Positions 25,786-34,569 of a DNA stretch of 64,000 nt are shown here, piece by piece (position 1 is the stretch's first letter; every line of letters begins with the position of its first letter). Under the pieces are notes generated by a model, which ran no database searches, was not told the DNA's origin, and saw only the letters and a program-made list of their open reading frames with translations. Made by a program: the position numbers and the translations under genes. The DNA comes from Puia sp963703355 (lineage in GTDB: Bacteria; Bacteroidota; Bacteroidia; Chitinophagales; Chitinophagaceae), in assembly GCA_963703355.1 (NCBI GenBank), contig OY969813.1:4154001-4218000 (forward strand). The letters are read 5' to 3'.

Positions 25786-26628
25786 TCAAATTGGGAGTAT
25801 TGCCATCAGTAAAGCTGAAAGCATCATTAACCCGTCCAAAATAAAATAATAAAGATAATCTGAGTTGTTGTTCTTGGCCTGCGGGTAAATGGAAAAAAGG
25901 ATGATGGCCGGAATAATAAGTACAAGAACTGACAATAAAGAAACTCCTGAAAAAAGCAATCCGATGGTAAATACAATGAACGCAATAATCGAAAAAATAA
26001 ATAGACGGTTTACTCCGGTTTCATCAAAATAATTCACCATCGTCCGGATTCCCTCTTCTTTATCGTCTATCCGGTCACGATAGTCGAAGAGAATGCAAAT
26101 AGCATATATGAGGAAAAAGCGACTTGCTGCAAACCATTTCATTTCGTGATTAAAATGCTGGCCTGCGATAAATACCGGCAAAATGGCTGTTACATAAGTC
26201 CATACAGATGATAGAAAAATTGTTTTACCAATTGCTACCTGTTTCAGAAACCGGAAAAAGGGAAGTGGTATTTTAGGAGCCGAATATAAAAATGTAAGCA
26301 GGGTTGCAAAAAATAAAGCAAACCAGTGAAGGCGCAGTTTGTAAAAAAATATCAGCGAGCCAATGACTCCGGCAAAATAAAATAGAAGATGTGCATTTTT
26401 ATGTTGCAATGACCACCTGGCTCTGTCTGCTGAAGATTCCGAAGGAGGTGTGAGGTACCAGTGAAAATTGTAACTACAGATGGTTGCAAAAAAAACGAAC
26501 CAGTAATAATCCTGAGAAATGGGTAAATGCAGTAAATAATTGCTCTGCCATGTCATGATTACTGCGCAGAGTGAAATGTATATGCTGCTGAAAAGAAAAA
26601 AATCAATCGCTTTTCGGATCCAGCTCAA
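25786..26628 (-). CDS. UbiA-prenyltransferase-like integral membrane protein
   Basis: 280 residues and about eight membrane helices. The second aspartate-rich motif of UbiA enzymes is present (DYRDRIDDKEEGIRT). The first NDxxDxxxD motif is not recognisable; its place seems taken by a YNFHWY segment. The protein may thus be a divergent or inactive UbiA relative. It begins at TTG 26628. The only other option before the in-frame TGA at 26635-26637 is ATT, and that TGA is the stop of the lipoprotein gene upstream, so initiation by re-use of terminating ribosomes is likely. Confidence 0.65.
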   Translation of the reverse strand: MSWIRKAIDFFLFSSIYISLCAVIMTWQSNYLLHLPISQDYYWFVFFATICSYNFHWYLTPPSESSADRARWSLQHKNAHLLFYFAGVIGSLIFFYKLRLHWFALFFATLLTFLYSAPKIPLPFFRFLKQVAIGKTIFLSSVWTYVTAILPVFIAGQHFNHEMKWFAASRFFLIYAICILFDYRDRIDDKEEGIRTMVNYFDETGVNRLFIFSIIAFIVFTIGLLFSGVSLLSVLVLIIPAIILFSIYPQAKNNNSDYLYYFILDGLMMLSALLMAILPI

Positions 26629-26634
26629 AATGTA

Positions 26635-27069
26635 TCAATATTGATAGATGATAACGGTGCCTGTTGATACGGTGTCGCTGTGTTTTTGATTGAGATCAAC
26701 CAGCACAAACTGGAAAACACAAGTGTCATTTTCTCCATTAATGCCAAACTCAATAAATTGCCATTGCAGATTTGCAGTGAAGTCTGCTTTATCAACGGAG
26801 GGTGTGATGGGTAATCTCGTACCAAAAGTATCTATTGGATTGGGTACATAGGATTGATTCAGGCGATGCTGAATAATGGTCAGTGAATCACCTGAAGGAC
26901 TGCCTCCTTTTTGTGAAAATGTAAGTACCACATTAAATCCATTATTGTCGTTAAATACGGAACTATTATAAGATTTTATGCTGATACTGGGACCTCCCTG
27001 ACTGTTATCTTTGCTGCAGCCTAGCGCCAACAGGAAAATAAATAATAAAACGATCTGCCTCGATTTCAT
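26635..27069 (-). CDS. Small lipoprotein of unknown function
   Basis: 144 residues from ATG 27069 (MKSRQIVLLFIFLLALGC), a clear lipoprotein signal with lipobox Cys at residue 18. The frame is open further upstream, but that stretch overlaps the divergent gene and has no signal character. The mature part is about 120 residues of predicted beta structure with no family I recognise. It is followed in the same frame, three codons after the stop, by the UbiA-like gene, and the two form an operon. Confidence 0.7.
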   Translation of the reverse strand: MKSRQIVLLFIFLLALGCSKDNSQGGPSISIKSYNSSVFNDNNGFNVVLTFSQKGGSPSGDSLTIIQHRLNQSYVPNPIDTFGTRLPITPSVDKADFTANLQWQFIEFGINGENDTCVFQFVLVDLNQKHSDTVSTGTVIIYQY

Positions 27070-27169
27070 CTGGGTGATTTGGATGTCACAAATTAAAGGA
27101 TTTTCACGAAAAGCTTTAGTATTGCACCGTTTAAACTTTTGATTCGACGTTCCTTTCCCAAAGCAGGAT

Positions 27170-28162
27170 ATGAAAAGCCATTCTTTCACATATAAGTACG
27201 ATAGGATTATAAAGGGGTTGCTACCGGATTTTAAAAGCACCGCGTTGGATGTTTTCAAACACCAGTATGCTCTCAACCCCCTTTACGGAAGGTATGTAAA
27301 ACAGTTAGGCGTTTCGCCGGATAATGTTCAGGAGTTGCATCAGATTCCATTTCTCCCGGTTTCCTTTTTTAAAACTTCGGAAATCAAAACGGGTGATTTT
27401 ATTCCGGAAGTAATTTTTGAAAGCAGTGGCACAACGGGAAATGATACTGCGCGACATTTTGTAAAACGATCCGGATTATATCGCGACAGCTTTGTAAATG
27501 GTTTTGAACATTTTTATGGGGATATAGGTAATTATTGCATCCTCGGATTACTGCCTGGCTATCTTGAAAGAACCGGATCCTCACTGGTTTGGATGGTGGA
27601 TGAAATGATCAGGATGAGTGCACAGATAGTCAGTGATTTCTATTTATATGATTTCGAAAAACTACATGCAGTATTACTGAAACTCGAGCAAGATAAAAAG
27701 CAAACCTTATTAATAGGTGTCAGTTTTGCTTTGCTGGATTTTGCCGAAAAATACAATATGAATCTCTCTCACACAATAGTAATGGAAACAGGAGGTATGA
27801 AGGGAAGAAGAGAAGAAATTACACGCGCCGAATTACACAACCTGCTGAAACAAAAACTGGGAGTTGCTGAGATTCATTCTGAATATGGGATGACGGAGCT
27901 TCTATCCCAGGCGTATTCATCCGGCGGTGGCATATTTAAACCTGCGCCCTGGATGAAGATACTTGTCAGAGACGAGGATGATCCCCTCACGTTGCACTAT
28001 GCAGGGGAAGGCCTGTTGAATGTTATAGATCTGGCAAATATCGATTCCTGTGCTTTTATTGCCACTGATGATGTGGGGAAACTTTATGAAGACGGAAGTT
28101 TTGAAGTCCTGGGCAGGATGGATAACAGTGATATTCGCGGATGCAGCCTGCTTGTTGTTTAA
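27170..28162 (+). CDS. LuxE/acyl-protein synthetase-like AMP-forming ligase
   Basis: 330 residues resembling LuxE and phenylacetate-CoA ligase-type adenylating enzymes. The phosphate-binding loop FESSGTTGNDTARH, the SEYGMTELLSQAY motif and the late TDDVGKLYEDGSFEVLGRMD hinge are visible. It probably activates a carboxylic acid as an acyl-adenylate, for example an acyl group for a surface glycan or lipid. The acceptor is not identifiable. It is divergent from the lipoprotein operon. Its stop overlaps the convergent Gfo/Idh/MocA gene by four bases. Confidence 0.8.
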   Translation: MKSHSFTYKYDRIIKGLLPDFKSTALDVFKHQYALNPLYGRYVKQLGVSPDNVQELHQIPFLPVSFFKTSEIKTGDFIPEVIFESSGTTGNDTARHFVKRSGLYRDSFVNGFEHFYGDIGNYCILGLLPGYLERTGSSLVWMVDEMIRMSAQIVSDFYLYDFEKLHAVLLKLEQDKKQTLLIGVSFALLDFAEKYNMNLSHTIVMETGGMKGRREEITRAELHNLLKQKLGVAEIHSEYGMTELLSQAYSSGGGIFKPAPWMKILVRDEDDPLTLHYAGEGLLNVIDLANIDSCAFIATDDVGKLYEDGSFEVLGRMDNSDIRGCSLLVV

Positions 28163-29220
28163 GGGTATTCTATGTCAATCAATTTTGTGCAGGCTACCCT
28201 TGCTTTTTTTTCATTGCTTTCGGTTGCCAGTTCAATTAATCGTATCGTATTCAATCCATGTTCCGGTTTTACTTTCAGTGTTTCCCCTCTCCGGATAGTA
28301 TTATACAGATCCAGATAAAAACCTCCGTAATTACCGGAAAGCGAAGGATATCTTTCTTTGATTACAGTTCCGTTTATTTCTGTATGTAACAGACCATAGA
28401 TGTCTTCCGGCTCCTGGCCCCAGTCGGGTGCATCCGGCAGCATACCCTTTCTCAGAAATACTTCCTGAGGGTCTTCTCCCGATTTAATGAATGAACCCAT
28501 TGTGCCATGTATGGCGTATCTGGGTCCGAGCTCACGGACAAGCATACCCGCTTTTAATATAACTTTTGTAAAATCGTAATCAAGCCAGAGTTCGAAGTAG
28601 TCAGTGGCTTTGGCATCAGGCCTTTGTATTCGTATATCAGCAGTAACATAATTCGGTAATCCAAAAAGGCAAAATGCCTGGTCTATCAAGTGGGCACCCA
28701 GGTCATATAGTATTCCGCTGCCAGGGGTATTTTGTTCCCTCCACGCTGAAGGTCGCCTTTCGGGACGGTATCTGTCGTAGTGGGCTTCGAACTCCACTAT
28801 TTCCCCGAGTTTCTTTTCAAATAACAACTGACGGACGGTACGGAAATCCGAAACGTATCTACGATTTTGATAAACACTGAGTACACGGTTCGTTGTCGCT
28901 GCATGATCAATTAATTTTTTCGCATCGGAAGAAGTAATAGTAAAAGGCTTTTCCAGCACAACGTGTTTGCCGGCGCTTAACGCCTTCCAGGCATATTCGA
29001 AATGTGTGTCGTTGGGTGTGGTAATGACAATCAGTTCGAGTTGTTGATCGGCAATCATATCTTCCAGATTGCGAAATATTTCTACATCAGGGTATTTTTC
29101 TTTTGCTTCATTGCCATGCCTTTGAAGAATCGAGTGTAACTGGAATTCCGGATTGGTTACAATGAAAGGCAGATGCATAAATTGTGCAGCGACACCAAAT
29201 CCGACTACGCCCGTTTTCAT
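28159..29220 (-). CDS. Gfo/Idh/MocA family NAD(P)-dependent oxidoreductase
   Basis: 353 residues. The N-terminal Rossmann fold has GFGVAAQFMHLPF in the nucleotide loop and the catalytic EKPFTIT Lys. The C-terminal half is the substrate-binding sheet (YDLGAHLIDQAFCLFG). This resembles the YvaA/scyllo-inositol dehydrogenase-like branch. The substrate is likely a sugar or inositol. It is single and converges with the LuxE-like gene. Confidence 0.88.
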   Translation of the reverse strand: MKTGVVGFGVAAQFMHLPFIVTNPEFQLHSILQRHGNEAKEKYPDVEIFRNLEDMIADQQLELIVITTPNDTHFEYAWKALSAGKHVVLEKPFTITSSDAKKLIDHAATTNRVLSVYQNRRYVSDFRTVRQLLFEKKLGEIVEFEAHYDRYRPERRPSAWREQNTPGSGILYDLGAHLIDQAFCLFGLPNYVTADIRIQRPDAKATDYFELWLDYDFTKVILKAGMLVRELGPRYAIHGTMGSFIKSGEDPQEVFLRKGMLPDAPDWGQEPEDIYGLLHTEINGTVIKERYPSLSGNYGGFYLDLYNTIRRGETLKVKPEHGLNTIRLIELATESNEKKARVACTKLIDIEYP

Positions 29221-29261
29221 TATGTTCTTTTTCCGAAGATAAGCTTCCCGGTTTGATTCAA

Positions 29262-30641
29262 TCAGAGTGAATTCAGGAATTGTATTAATTGATTTCTTTC
29301 CTGCGCTGTTAGACTCACAAACGCCTGTTTTGATTTAGCTGCTTCACCATCATGCCAGAGAATCGCTTCTTCAATTGTTCTGGCTCTTCCGTCATGCAGA
29401 TAAAAAGCCGTGCCTGTAGTTTTCTGCAGTAAACCCAAGCCCCATAGGGGCTGTGTTCTCCATTCACTTCCTGTAGCGAGAAAATCAGGCCTGTTGTCTG
29501 CAAGTCCCGCGCCCATGTCGTGCAGCAAAAGGTCTGTGTAAGGATGGATACGCTGCCCACTGAGCTGCGGGAGAGTGAAATCCGGGCCCGTTGTAATCGT
29601 TGGTCTGTGACAACCAGAACAATTGATCTGATTGAAAATTACAGAACCTGCCTGCACATCGGTGTCATTCACATCTCTTCTTGCAGGTACTGCGAGTGTT
29701 CGAACATAAAATGTTACGAAATTCAACAGGCTGTCCGCCAATTCGGATTTTCCGGTATTGGTCGCTGCCGGCCATTGCGACTGACCAAAGGAACTTTCCA
29801 CCGGTGTTACAAAAGACGTAACTCCCATGTCCTGTTGATAAGCCGTGGCCACCTGAACAAGAAGTGTAGGAGTATTTGCTTTCAAACCAAACCGGCCCGG
29901 TTCAAATGCTCCCGTATAGGTATCGTATACCATATTCTGCTTTCCAGTAATACCATCGCCGTTTTGATCTCCTTCATCAATAAAGCTCTTGATCGTACTT
30001 TCGGTAATATCGTCCAGTAATCCAATACCAACGAGTGGAGGTGCCAGTCGTGGTGAAAGCATGTAGGTAGTTTGGAATGGCAGATAGGGATTTTGTAACG
30101 TATAAGTCGGCGCACGCAGACTGGCAGTGGAACCGTCGGGATAGGTAAAAGCAGTCTCTGTATAACTGATCACTACAGATGCTTCCGGTTCATAACCCAA
30201 AATTGCCTGGTCCTGTATCTGTGTTCCATAACCTTCAACAGCGAGTGGTCCGCCATGCGGATCGGCGCCAGCCTGACTTATACGCATTAACAAACCTGAG
30301 CTTGCTGTTCCGGTACTTGGGAATCCGCCGCCATCGTTCCGATGACAATTGATACAGGAGACATTGTTGTAAATAGATCCCAACCCTCCAAATACTTTAG
30401 CGGGAGGAGCCACAAAACTAGCTTCGAAAGTCTGATCACCTAGTTCATGCACACGCTGATCGCGTGCTCCCAATCCGTCGATGGCATTGGAAAATGCGTG
30501 GGAAGTCTGGTCGAAAACCGTAGCCTTCCCACCACTCAAGCGATCATCATACATTGAATCGGGAGCGACTTCCGCTTTATGACATCGACTCAATAAAATA
30601 ATCAGTAATCCGAAAACAGTAACAACAGATAATTTCTTCAT
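29262..30641 (-). CDS. Di-haem oxidoreductase (DHOR) lipoprotein
   Basis: 459 residues with a lipoprotein signal (lipobox LLSRC, Cys 20) and two c-type haem sites: CINCH at 96-100 and CSGCH near 341-345. The family is the di-haem oxidoreductase group, distantly related to MauG/cytochrome c peroxidase. It probably acts at the periplasmic face as an electron-transfer or redox partner. It is the last gene of the porin-Rieske-imelysin-DHOR operon, 13 bases after the imelysin gene. In many bacteria imelysin and DHOR genes are neighbours and linked to iron, which supports a joint role. Confidence 0.88.
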   Translation of the reverse strand: MKKLSVVTVFGLLIILLSRCHKAEVAPDSMYDDRLSGGKATVFDQTSHAFSNAIDGLGARDQRVHELGDQTFEASFVAPPAKVFGGLGSIYNNVSCINCHRNDGGGFPSTGTASSGLLMRISQAGADPHGGPLAVEGYGTQIQDQAILGYEPEASVVISYTETAFTYPDGSTASLRAPTYTLQNPYLPFQTTYMLSPRLAPPLVGIGLLDDITESTIKSFIDEGDQNGDGITGKQNMVYDTYTGAFEPGRFGLKANTPTLLVQVATAYQQDMGVTSFVTPVESSFGQSQWPAATNTGKSELADSLLNFVTFYVRTLAVPARRDVNDTDVQAGSVIFNQINCSGCHRPTITTGPDFTLPQLSGQRIHPYTDLLLHDMGAGLADNRPDFLATGSEWRTQPLWGLGLLQKTTGTAFYLHDGRARTIEEAILWHDGEAAKSKQAFVSLTAQERNQLIQFLNSL

Positions 30642-30654
30642 TTCAATACGCTCC

Positions 30655-31722
30655 TCAGTCTTTGATATACTGTATTAAAAAATTTTTCAAATCATTATCG
30701 AGCAATGTATTTAATGCTGCGAGCTGGTTCATTGTATTTTGCACTTGTACACGCTGAGTAAAAATCGCGACTTCGTAACGAACAGTTATCTGACTAAAAG
30801 AATTCAATGCCGCATTGATCTGTGCCTGTATTTGCTGATCAAGCTGAAGATTTTTCGCGGCTACAAGATCTTTTAGCCCCTTGCCACCATTTAATCCCAT
30901 ATATACCTGTTGCAGCCCCATAATATTACTTTTGAAATCTATGAGCGTGTTTCCGGAATAGGGTGATTCCGTGATGGTTGAATCCCGGGCAACAAAGGGT
31001 TCATACATTTTCGAAGTGCCTACTTCATCACATATGTCACTCATTACCGATTGGATATTGAGGAAAAGTGCCTGACGGGATGAAAATTCCGTACTGCCTT
31101 TTCCTGCCGTCAATACCTGATTCTGATAATCATTGGTTCCCAGGAACCAGTCGTTGAATAGTGGTTGGACGTTATTGGAGAGGATATCATTGATCAGTGA
31201 AGTCATGTATAATTTTTCTCTGGCCGTGAAATTGGAAGCAGTTCTGGAACCGCCTTCACCCCATAACATGTACTCCAGCGGATGATAGCCACGTAAACTC
31301 TGTGGTAAATTTTTTACGTCGTTGGTTGCCAGGGGATTTGAACTTGCAAGTAAGGAATCCATCTGAATATAATCCGTCGGCCAGGTATCCGTATTTGGAT
31401 CGTAATCATTTGATTCTACTGGTCCCAGTAGAAACCCTTCACTCTGCTCCCAGTCGGAACGCAAATTTTTCCAATCCAGTTTGGATTGTGCAAGATTGGA
31501 ATCCGTAGTCTGATTTGTTAGTGTGGCAATAGATGCCTGCATTGTGACACTTGAATTCAGCAGACTGCTGTATCTGAAAAAAACAAGATCGTTGGTGAAA
31601 TCCTGGATAACTTCTGTCTCCAGACTATCAAAATCCTGTGTACCGGAATTTGTTTCCACGGCCTTATGGCAGGCAGTTAAACCGAATAACACGACTGAAC
31701 TTAAAAAAAATATTTTCTTCAA
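30655..31722 (-). CDS. Imelysin family lipoprotein (M75-like, iron-associated)
   Basis: 355 residues with lipobox Cys 18 (GLTAC). The imelysin GxHxxE motif is at 145-150 (GYHPLE), followed by YMLWGEGG. Imelysins are not proven peptidases; several are iron-regulated and implicated in iron uptake. The only usable start is TTG 31722, because TAA, the Rieske stop, lies two codons upstream in the same frame. Translation therefore probably restarts from ribosomes ending the Rieske gene. Confidence 0.88.
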   Translation of the reverse strand: MKKIFFLSSVVLFGLTACHKAVETNSGTQDFDSLETEVIQDFTNDLVFFRYSSLLNSSVTMQASIATLTNQTTDSNLAQSKLDWKNLRSDWEQSEGFLLGPVESNDYDPNTDTWPTDYIQMDSLLASSNPLATNDVKNLPQSLRGYHPLEYMLWGEGGSRTASNFTAREKLYMTSLINDILSNNVQPLFNDWFLGTNDYQNQVLTAGKGSTEFSSRQALFLNIQSVMSDICDEVGTSKMYEPFVARDSTITESPYSGNTLIDFKSNIMGLQQVYMGLNGGKGLKDLVAAKNLQLDQQIQAQINAALNSFSQITVRYEVAIFTQRVQVQNTMNQLAALNTLLDNDLKNFLIQYIKD

Positions 31723-31725
31723 TGA

Positions 31726-32160
31726 TTAAGATTTAAGTTGAATAATGACCTGTCCCTTATCAAGAATTGTTGAAAATTGTTTTAAAGCACGTTCTGCAGG
31801 TCCTTTTAAAACCTGACCGTTTAGACTAAACTGGCTTCCATGAAGATTACACCGATAACCATTAGTACCTGCTACCAGTTGATTTTGCTGATGCGTGCAT
31901 TCTAACAACAAAGCTTCGTAATGATCGCCGTCCGTTTTTCTGACAGCAATATCATAGAACCATCCTGCGGGGCGAATTATTTGAATAGATTCAGAAGCAA
32001 ACGATGTAACGGGAAAACTTACCGAATCCTGCACAATAGGAAGCTGTATTACTTTTGATGACGGACTGCAAGCTGCGAGATCGGTAATCAGGAAACCAGC
32101 ACCTGCGAGTAAGCAGGCTTTGCAGGCTGATGTAAGAAATTTTCTTCGTTCCATTTGCAT
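31726..32160 (-). CDS. Rieske [2Fe-2S] lipoprotein with Tat-like signal
   Basis: 144 residues. MERRKFLTSACKACLLAGAG is a twin-arginine signal ending at a lipobox (LAAC, Cys 31), so the protein is likely a folded, exported lipoprotein. The cluster ligands are C88/H90 (CTH) and C104/H107 (CNLHGS), the Rieske spacing. ATG 32154 is an alternative start. It probably passes electrons in the envelope between partners encoded by the same operon, perhaps the DHOR. The stop is two codons before the imelysin TTG. Confidence 0.88.
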   Translation of the reverse strand: MQMERRKFLTSACKACLLAGAGFLITDLAACSPSSKVIQLPIVQDSVSFPVTSFASESIQIIRPAGWFYDIAVRKTDGDHYEALLLECTHQQNQLVAGTNGYRCNLHGSQFSLNGQVLKGPAERALKQFSTILDKGQVIIQLKS

Positions 32161-32176
32161 AAGCTAAACTTTTAGA

Positions 32177-33433
32177 TTAAAATGAATATCCGACACCAAC
32201 ATTCAAAAACTGATTGTTCTGATTATAAGGTAAAGCATTGGGTGCGGGATTTACAACGAGCGCCGGATTTTGCGGACCTGTATGCAACAAACGCACATCC
32301 GCTTTAATAACCACATTTGGGATTGGCAGATAACCAAATCCCATAATTAAATGCGTCTGTTGTTCAGTGCCGTCGTAAATGCCTTCGCCATTTGCAGCAA
32401 TGCTTGAGTTCATATTCAGCGCTTCAAAACGCGCAAAGCTTATAAAAGCTGCCTTCGTTTTCTGCCGGATTTGTTCTTTAAATAACCAGTTGTAGGCAAT
32501 TTCCACATAGGCACCGTACATACCCGTTGCAGTGTTATTGCCATATACTGTATTCATTTTACCTGCGTCAGGATAGCTGATATAAACACCCAGTGCTTTT
32601 GCAGACCAGGCGTTGTATTCATACTGCGCATCTGCTTCGCCCAGATAGAGAGGTGTTCCAAATGCGCCACTATTCAGGCCCAGGCTGTCAGAACCCCTGG
32701 GACTCAACGTAACTGTTCCACCGGTGTAACCCGAAATTTGAAATTTGAAATTCTTCCAGTAATACTGAAGTGCAGCAGATAACGCTATATTATTTGCAGA
32801 TGCCAGATTTCCTTCGGCCCGACCTCCCTGGATGCCTGTGCCATGTACAAAATTCTGACCCTCCAGACCATTCATGATGGCAATGCTATAATTCAAAGGA
32901 ATGTTTTCACTATTGCCATAAAACCCAACTCCAAGTTCCCGCCATGTTGCCGGAATAATCAGTGTTTCAACCATCGGTCGTTCAACGCCATTAAAATTTA
33001 CCGGCAGATGATTCTCATTTAGAATACCAATTCTAGGGGTGAATAATCCGCCGATAAGATATTGATGGGCGTTGAGGTTGAATTTCAAAAAAGCCTGCTC
33101 CATAGACACTTCAGCATTATTGCTAACGCCACCTTCCACTTTGGCATTTTCCACTTCCAATTCTGAAAAAAACGAAACCTTCTGTGAGAACTGATGGCCC
33201 ACAAAAAGAACCGCTCTTTCCAACGTCGCAACAGATTGCTCCTGGTCAAAATTTCTTTGATAATATGCACTTCCATAACCTGAGATGACCGTTTTTTGGG
33301 TATTGCCTCCCGATTGGAGAGAATCCTCATTTGTCATTACCAGTTTTTGCGCATTTGTTGTCGTAAACTTCTGAGCATCAGAACGTATAATAGAAATAAC
33401 AAAAACCAGGACAGCAGTTAACAGGTATTTCAT
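32177..33433 (-). CDS. Outer-membrane porin-like protein of the imelysin operon
   Basis: 418 residues with signal MKYLLTAVLVFVISIIRSDAQ. It is a beta-barrel of the phosphate-selective-porin-like type: VSFFSELEVENAKVEGG, EQAFLKFNLNAHQYLIGGLFTPRIGILNE and a C-terminus in VGVGYSF with terminal Phe. It is the first gene of the operon and could provide an outer-membrane route for the metal or substrate handled by the downstream proteins. No TonB-box region is visible. Confidence 0.78.
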   Translation of the reverse strand: MKYLLTAVLVFVISIIRSDAQKFTTTNAQKLVMTNEDSLQSGGNTQKTVISGYGSAYYQRNFDQEQSVATLERAVLFVGHQFSQKVSFFSELEVENAKVEGGVSNNAEVSMEQAFLKFNLNAHQYLIGGLFTPRIGILNENHLPVNFNGVERPMVETLIIPATWRELGVGFYGNSENIPLNYSIAIMNGLEGQNFVHGTGIQGGRAEGNLASANNIALSAALQYYWKNFKFQISGYTGGTVTLSPRGSDSLGLNSGAFGTPLYLGEADAQYEYNAWSAKALGVYISYPDAGKMNTVYGNNTATGMYGAYVEIAYNWLFKEQIRQKTKAAFISFARFEALNMNSSIAANGEGIYDGTEQQTHLIMGFGYLPIPNVVIKADVRLLHTGPQNPALVVNPAPNALPYNQNNQFLNVGVGYSF

Positions 33434-33538
33434 CGGGCAAAAGAATCAATAAAATGAAGCTTTGCGTTACGGTATTGGAAAAATCATTTACACAATGCGG
33501 AAAAATTAATACTGGTGAACAAAAAGCAGCTCTGGCCG

Positions 33539-33568
33539 TTTAGAAAAAAATCGGCATCTTTATCTTTA
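33539..33568 (+). promoter_or_regulatory. Candidate promoter of the LolA-like gene
   Basis: TATCTTTA (33561-33568) is one base from TAnnTTTG. A TTTA box at 33539-33542 lies 18 bases upstream. The start codon is 16 bases downstream. Confidence 0.4.
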
Positions 33569-33584
33569 AAATAAAAATTTAGTT

Positions 33585-34304
33585 ATGAAATTGGTAAAAT
33601 TAGGTGCAGTTCTTCTTTTAGCTATTTTCGGATTTACAGGCGTTAAGGCTCAGACTGCAGATGATATCATAAATAAGTATATCGATGCCGTTGGAGGCAA
33701 AGACAAGATTTCACAGGTGAAAACCGTGTATATGGAAAACACTTCACAGGCAATGGGAAATGAAGGTCCCAGTACCATTAATCTTGTTTCGGGAGTAGGA
33801 TTTAAAATGGTATCTGATTTCAACGGCCAGTCACTTATCATTGCTGTTACAGATAAAGGAGGATGGCAGATAAATCCTTTTGCCGGGTCGCCTACTCCGT
33901 CTGCAATGCCCGACGATCTTTTCAAGCAAAGTAAGGGAAGACTGGATCCGTTTGGACCGCTGGTTAATTATGCAGTCAAAGGAAATAAAGTGGAATTACA
34001 GGGGAAGGATGGCAATGATTATAAATTAAAGGTTACAACTGCCGATGGAATTGAAACTACCTTGTTCGTAGATGGCACGACGTACTATATAACAAAATCG
34101 ATTTCCTCTGCGCAAATGATGGGGCAAACAATGGAAGTCACTACCACGTATTCAAACTACAAAAAAGTAGATCCCGTTGGAGTCTATTTCCCTTATTCAT
34201 ATGAGATCAGTTATGGCGGTCAGTTCAGTGTTACTACCACCGTGAATAAAATTGAATTAAATAAAACAATCGATCCGTCCATTTTTGTTATGCCGAAGTC
34301 ATAG
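33585..34304 (+). CDS. LolA-like outer-membrane-lipoprotein-sorting family protein
   Basis: 239 residues with signal peptide MKLVKLGAVLLLAIFGFTGVKAQ. The mature N-terminus ADDIINKYIDAVGGKDKISQVKTVYMEN is typical of a Bacteroidota group related to LolA/LolB folds. These have an unclosed barrel that can hold lipids. A role in lipoprotein or lipid transfer is inferred only from the fold. It stands alone, divergent from the porin operon, and is followed by a heptamer array and a terminator. Confidence 0.72.
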   Translation: MKLVKLGAVLLLAIFGFTGVKAQTADDIINKYIDAVGGKDKISQVKTVYMENTSQAMGNEGPSTINLVSGVGFKMVSDFNGQSLIIAVTDKGGWQINPFAGSPTPSAMPDDLFKQSKGRLDPFGPLVNYAVKGNKVELQGKDGNDYKLKVTTADGIETTLFVDGTTYYITKSISSAQMMGQTMEVTTTYSNYKKVDPVGVYFPYSYEISYGGQFSVTTTVNKIELNKTIDPSIFVMPKS

Positions 34305-34305
34305 T

Positions 34306-34382
34306 AAAGCTAAAGCGGAAGGCTGAACGCTGAACGCTGAACGCTGAATGCGAAACGCTGAACGCTGAACGCGAAACGCTTG
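34306..34382. repeat. Heptamer array of ACGCTGA type (11 units)
   Basis: Eleven contiguous 7-bp units start one base after the stop of the LolA-like gene. Five are exactly ACGCTGA; others are AAAGCTA, AAGCGGA, AGGCTGA, ATGCGAA, ACGCGAA and ACGCTTG. No inverted arm follows. A terminator comes 22 bases later. The rest of the 265-base gap shows nothing I can name. Confidence 0.92.
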
Positions 34383-34404
34383 GCGACTTCAGAATATCTT
34401 TTAG

Positions 34405-34434
34405 AGCCCCTGCAGACTCTTGCGGGGGCTTTTC
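34405..34434 (+). terminator. Terminator after the LolA-like gene
   Basis: AGCCCC (34405-34410) pairs with GGGGCT (34425-34430), with inner GCA/TGC pairing and TTTT at the end. Confidence 0.8.
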
Positions 34435-34569
34435 ATTACCATTCGAGATAGCCTTATTTAAGCAATTCGCTCTAAGTCCTCAGCCTTTCATCGCGAAAAA
34501 TGGGCTTTTTGTCGCATCAGGGGAATGCTCTAGCCGGAAAATTCGGACATTGCGCCAGATCTAAATCTC

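Noticed and set aside
28159..28162. The 4-base convergent overlap of LuxE-like and Gfo genes as a frameshift or assembly error
   Set aside because: Both C-termini end naturally for their families; a short convergent overlap is common.
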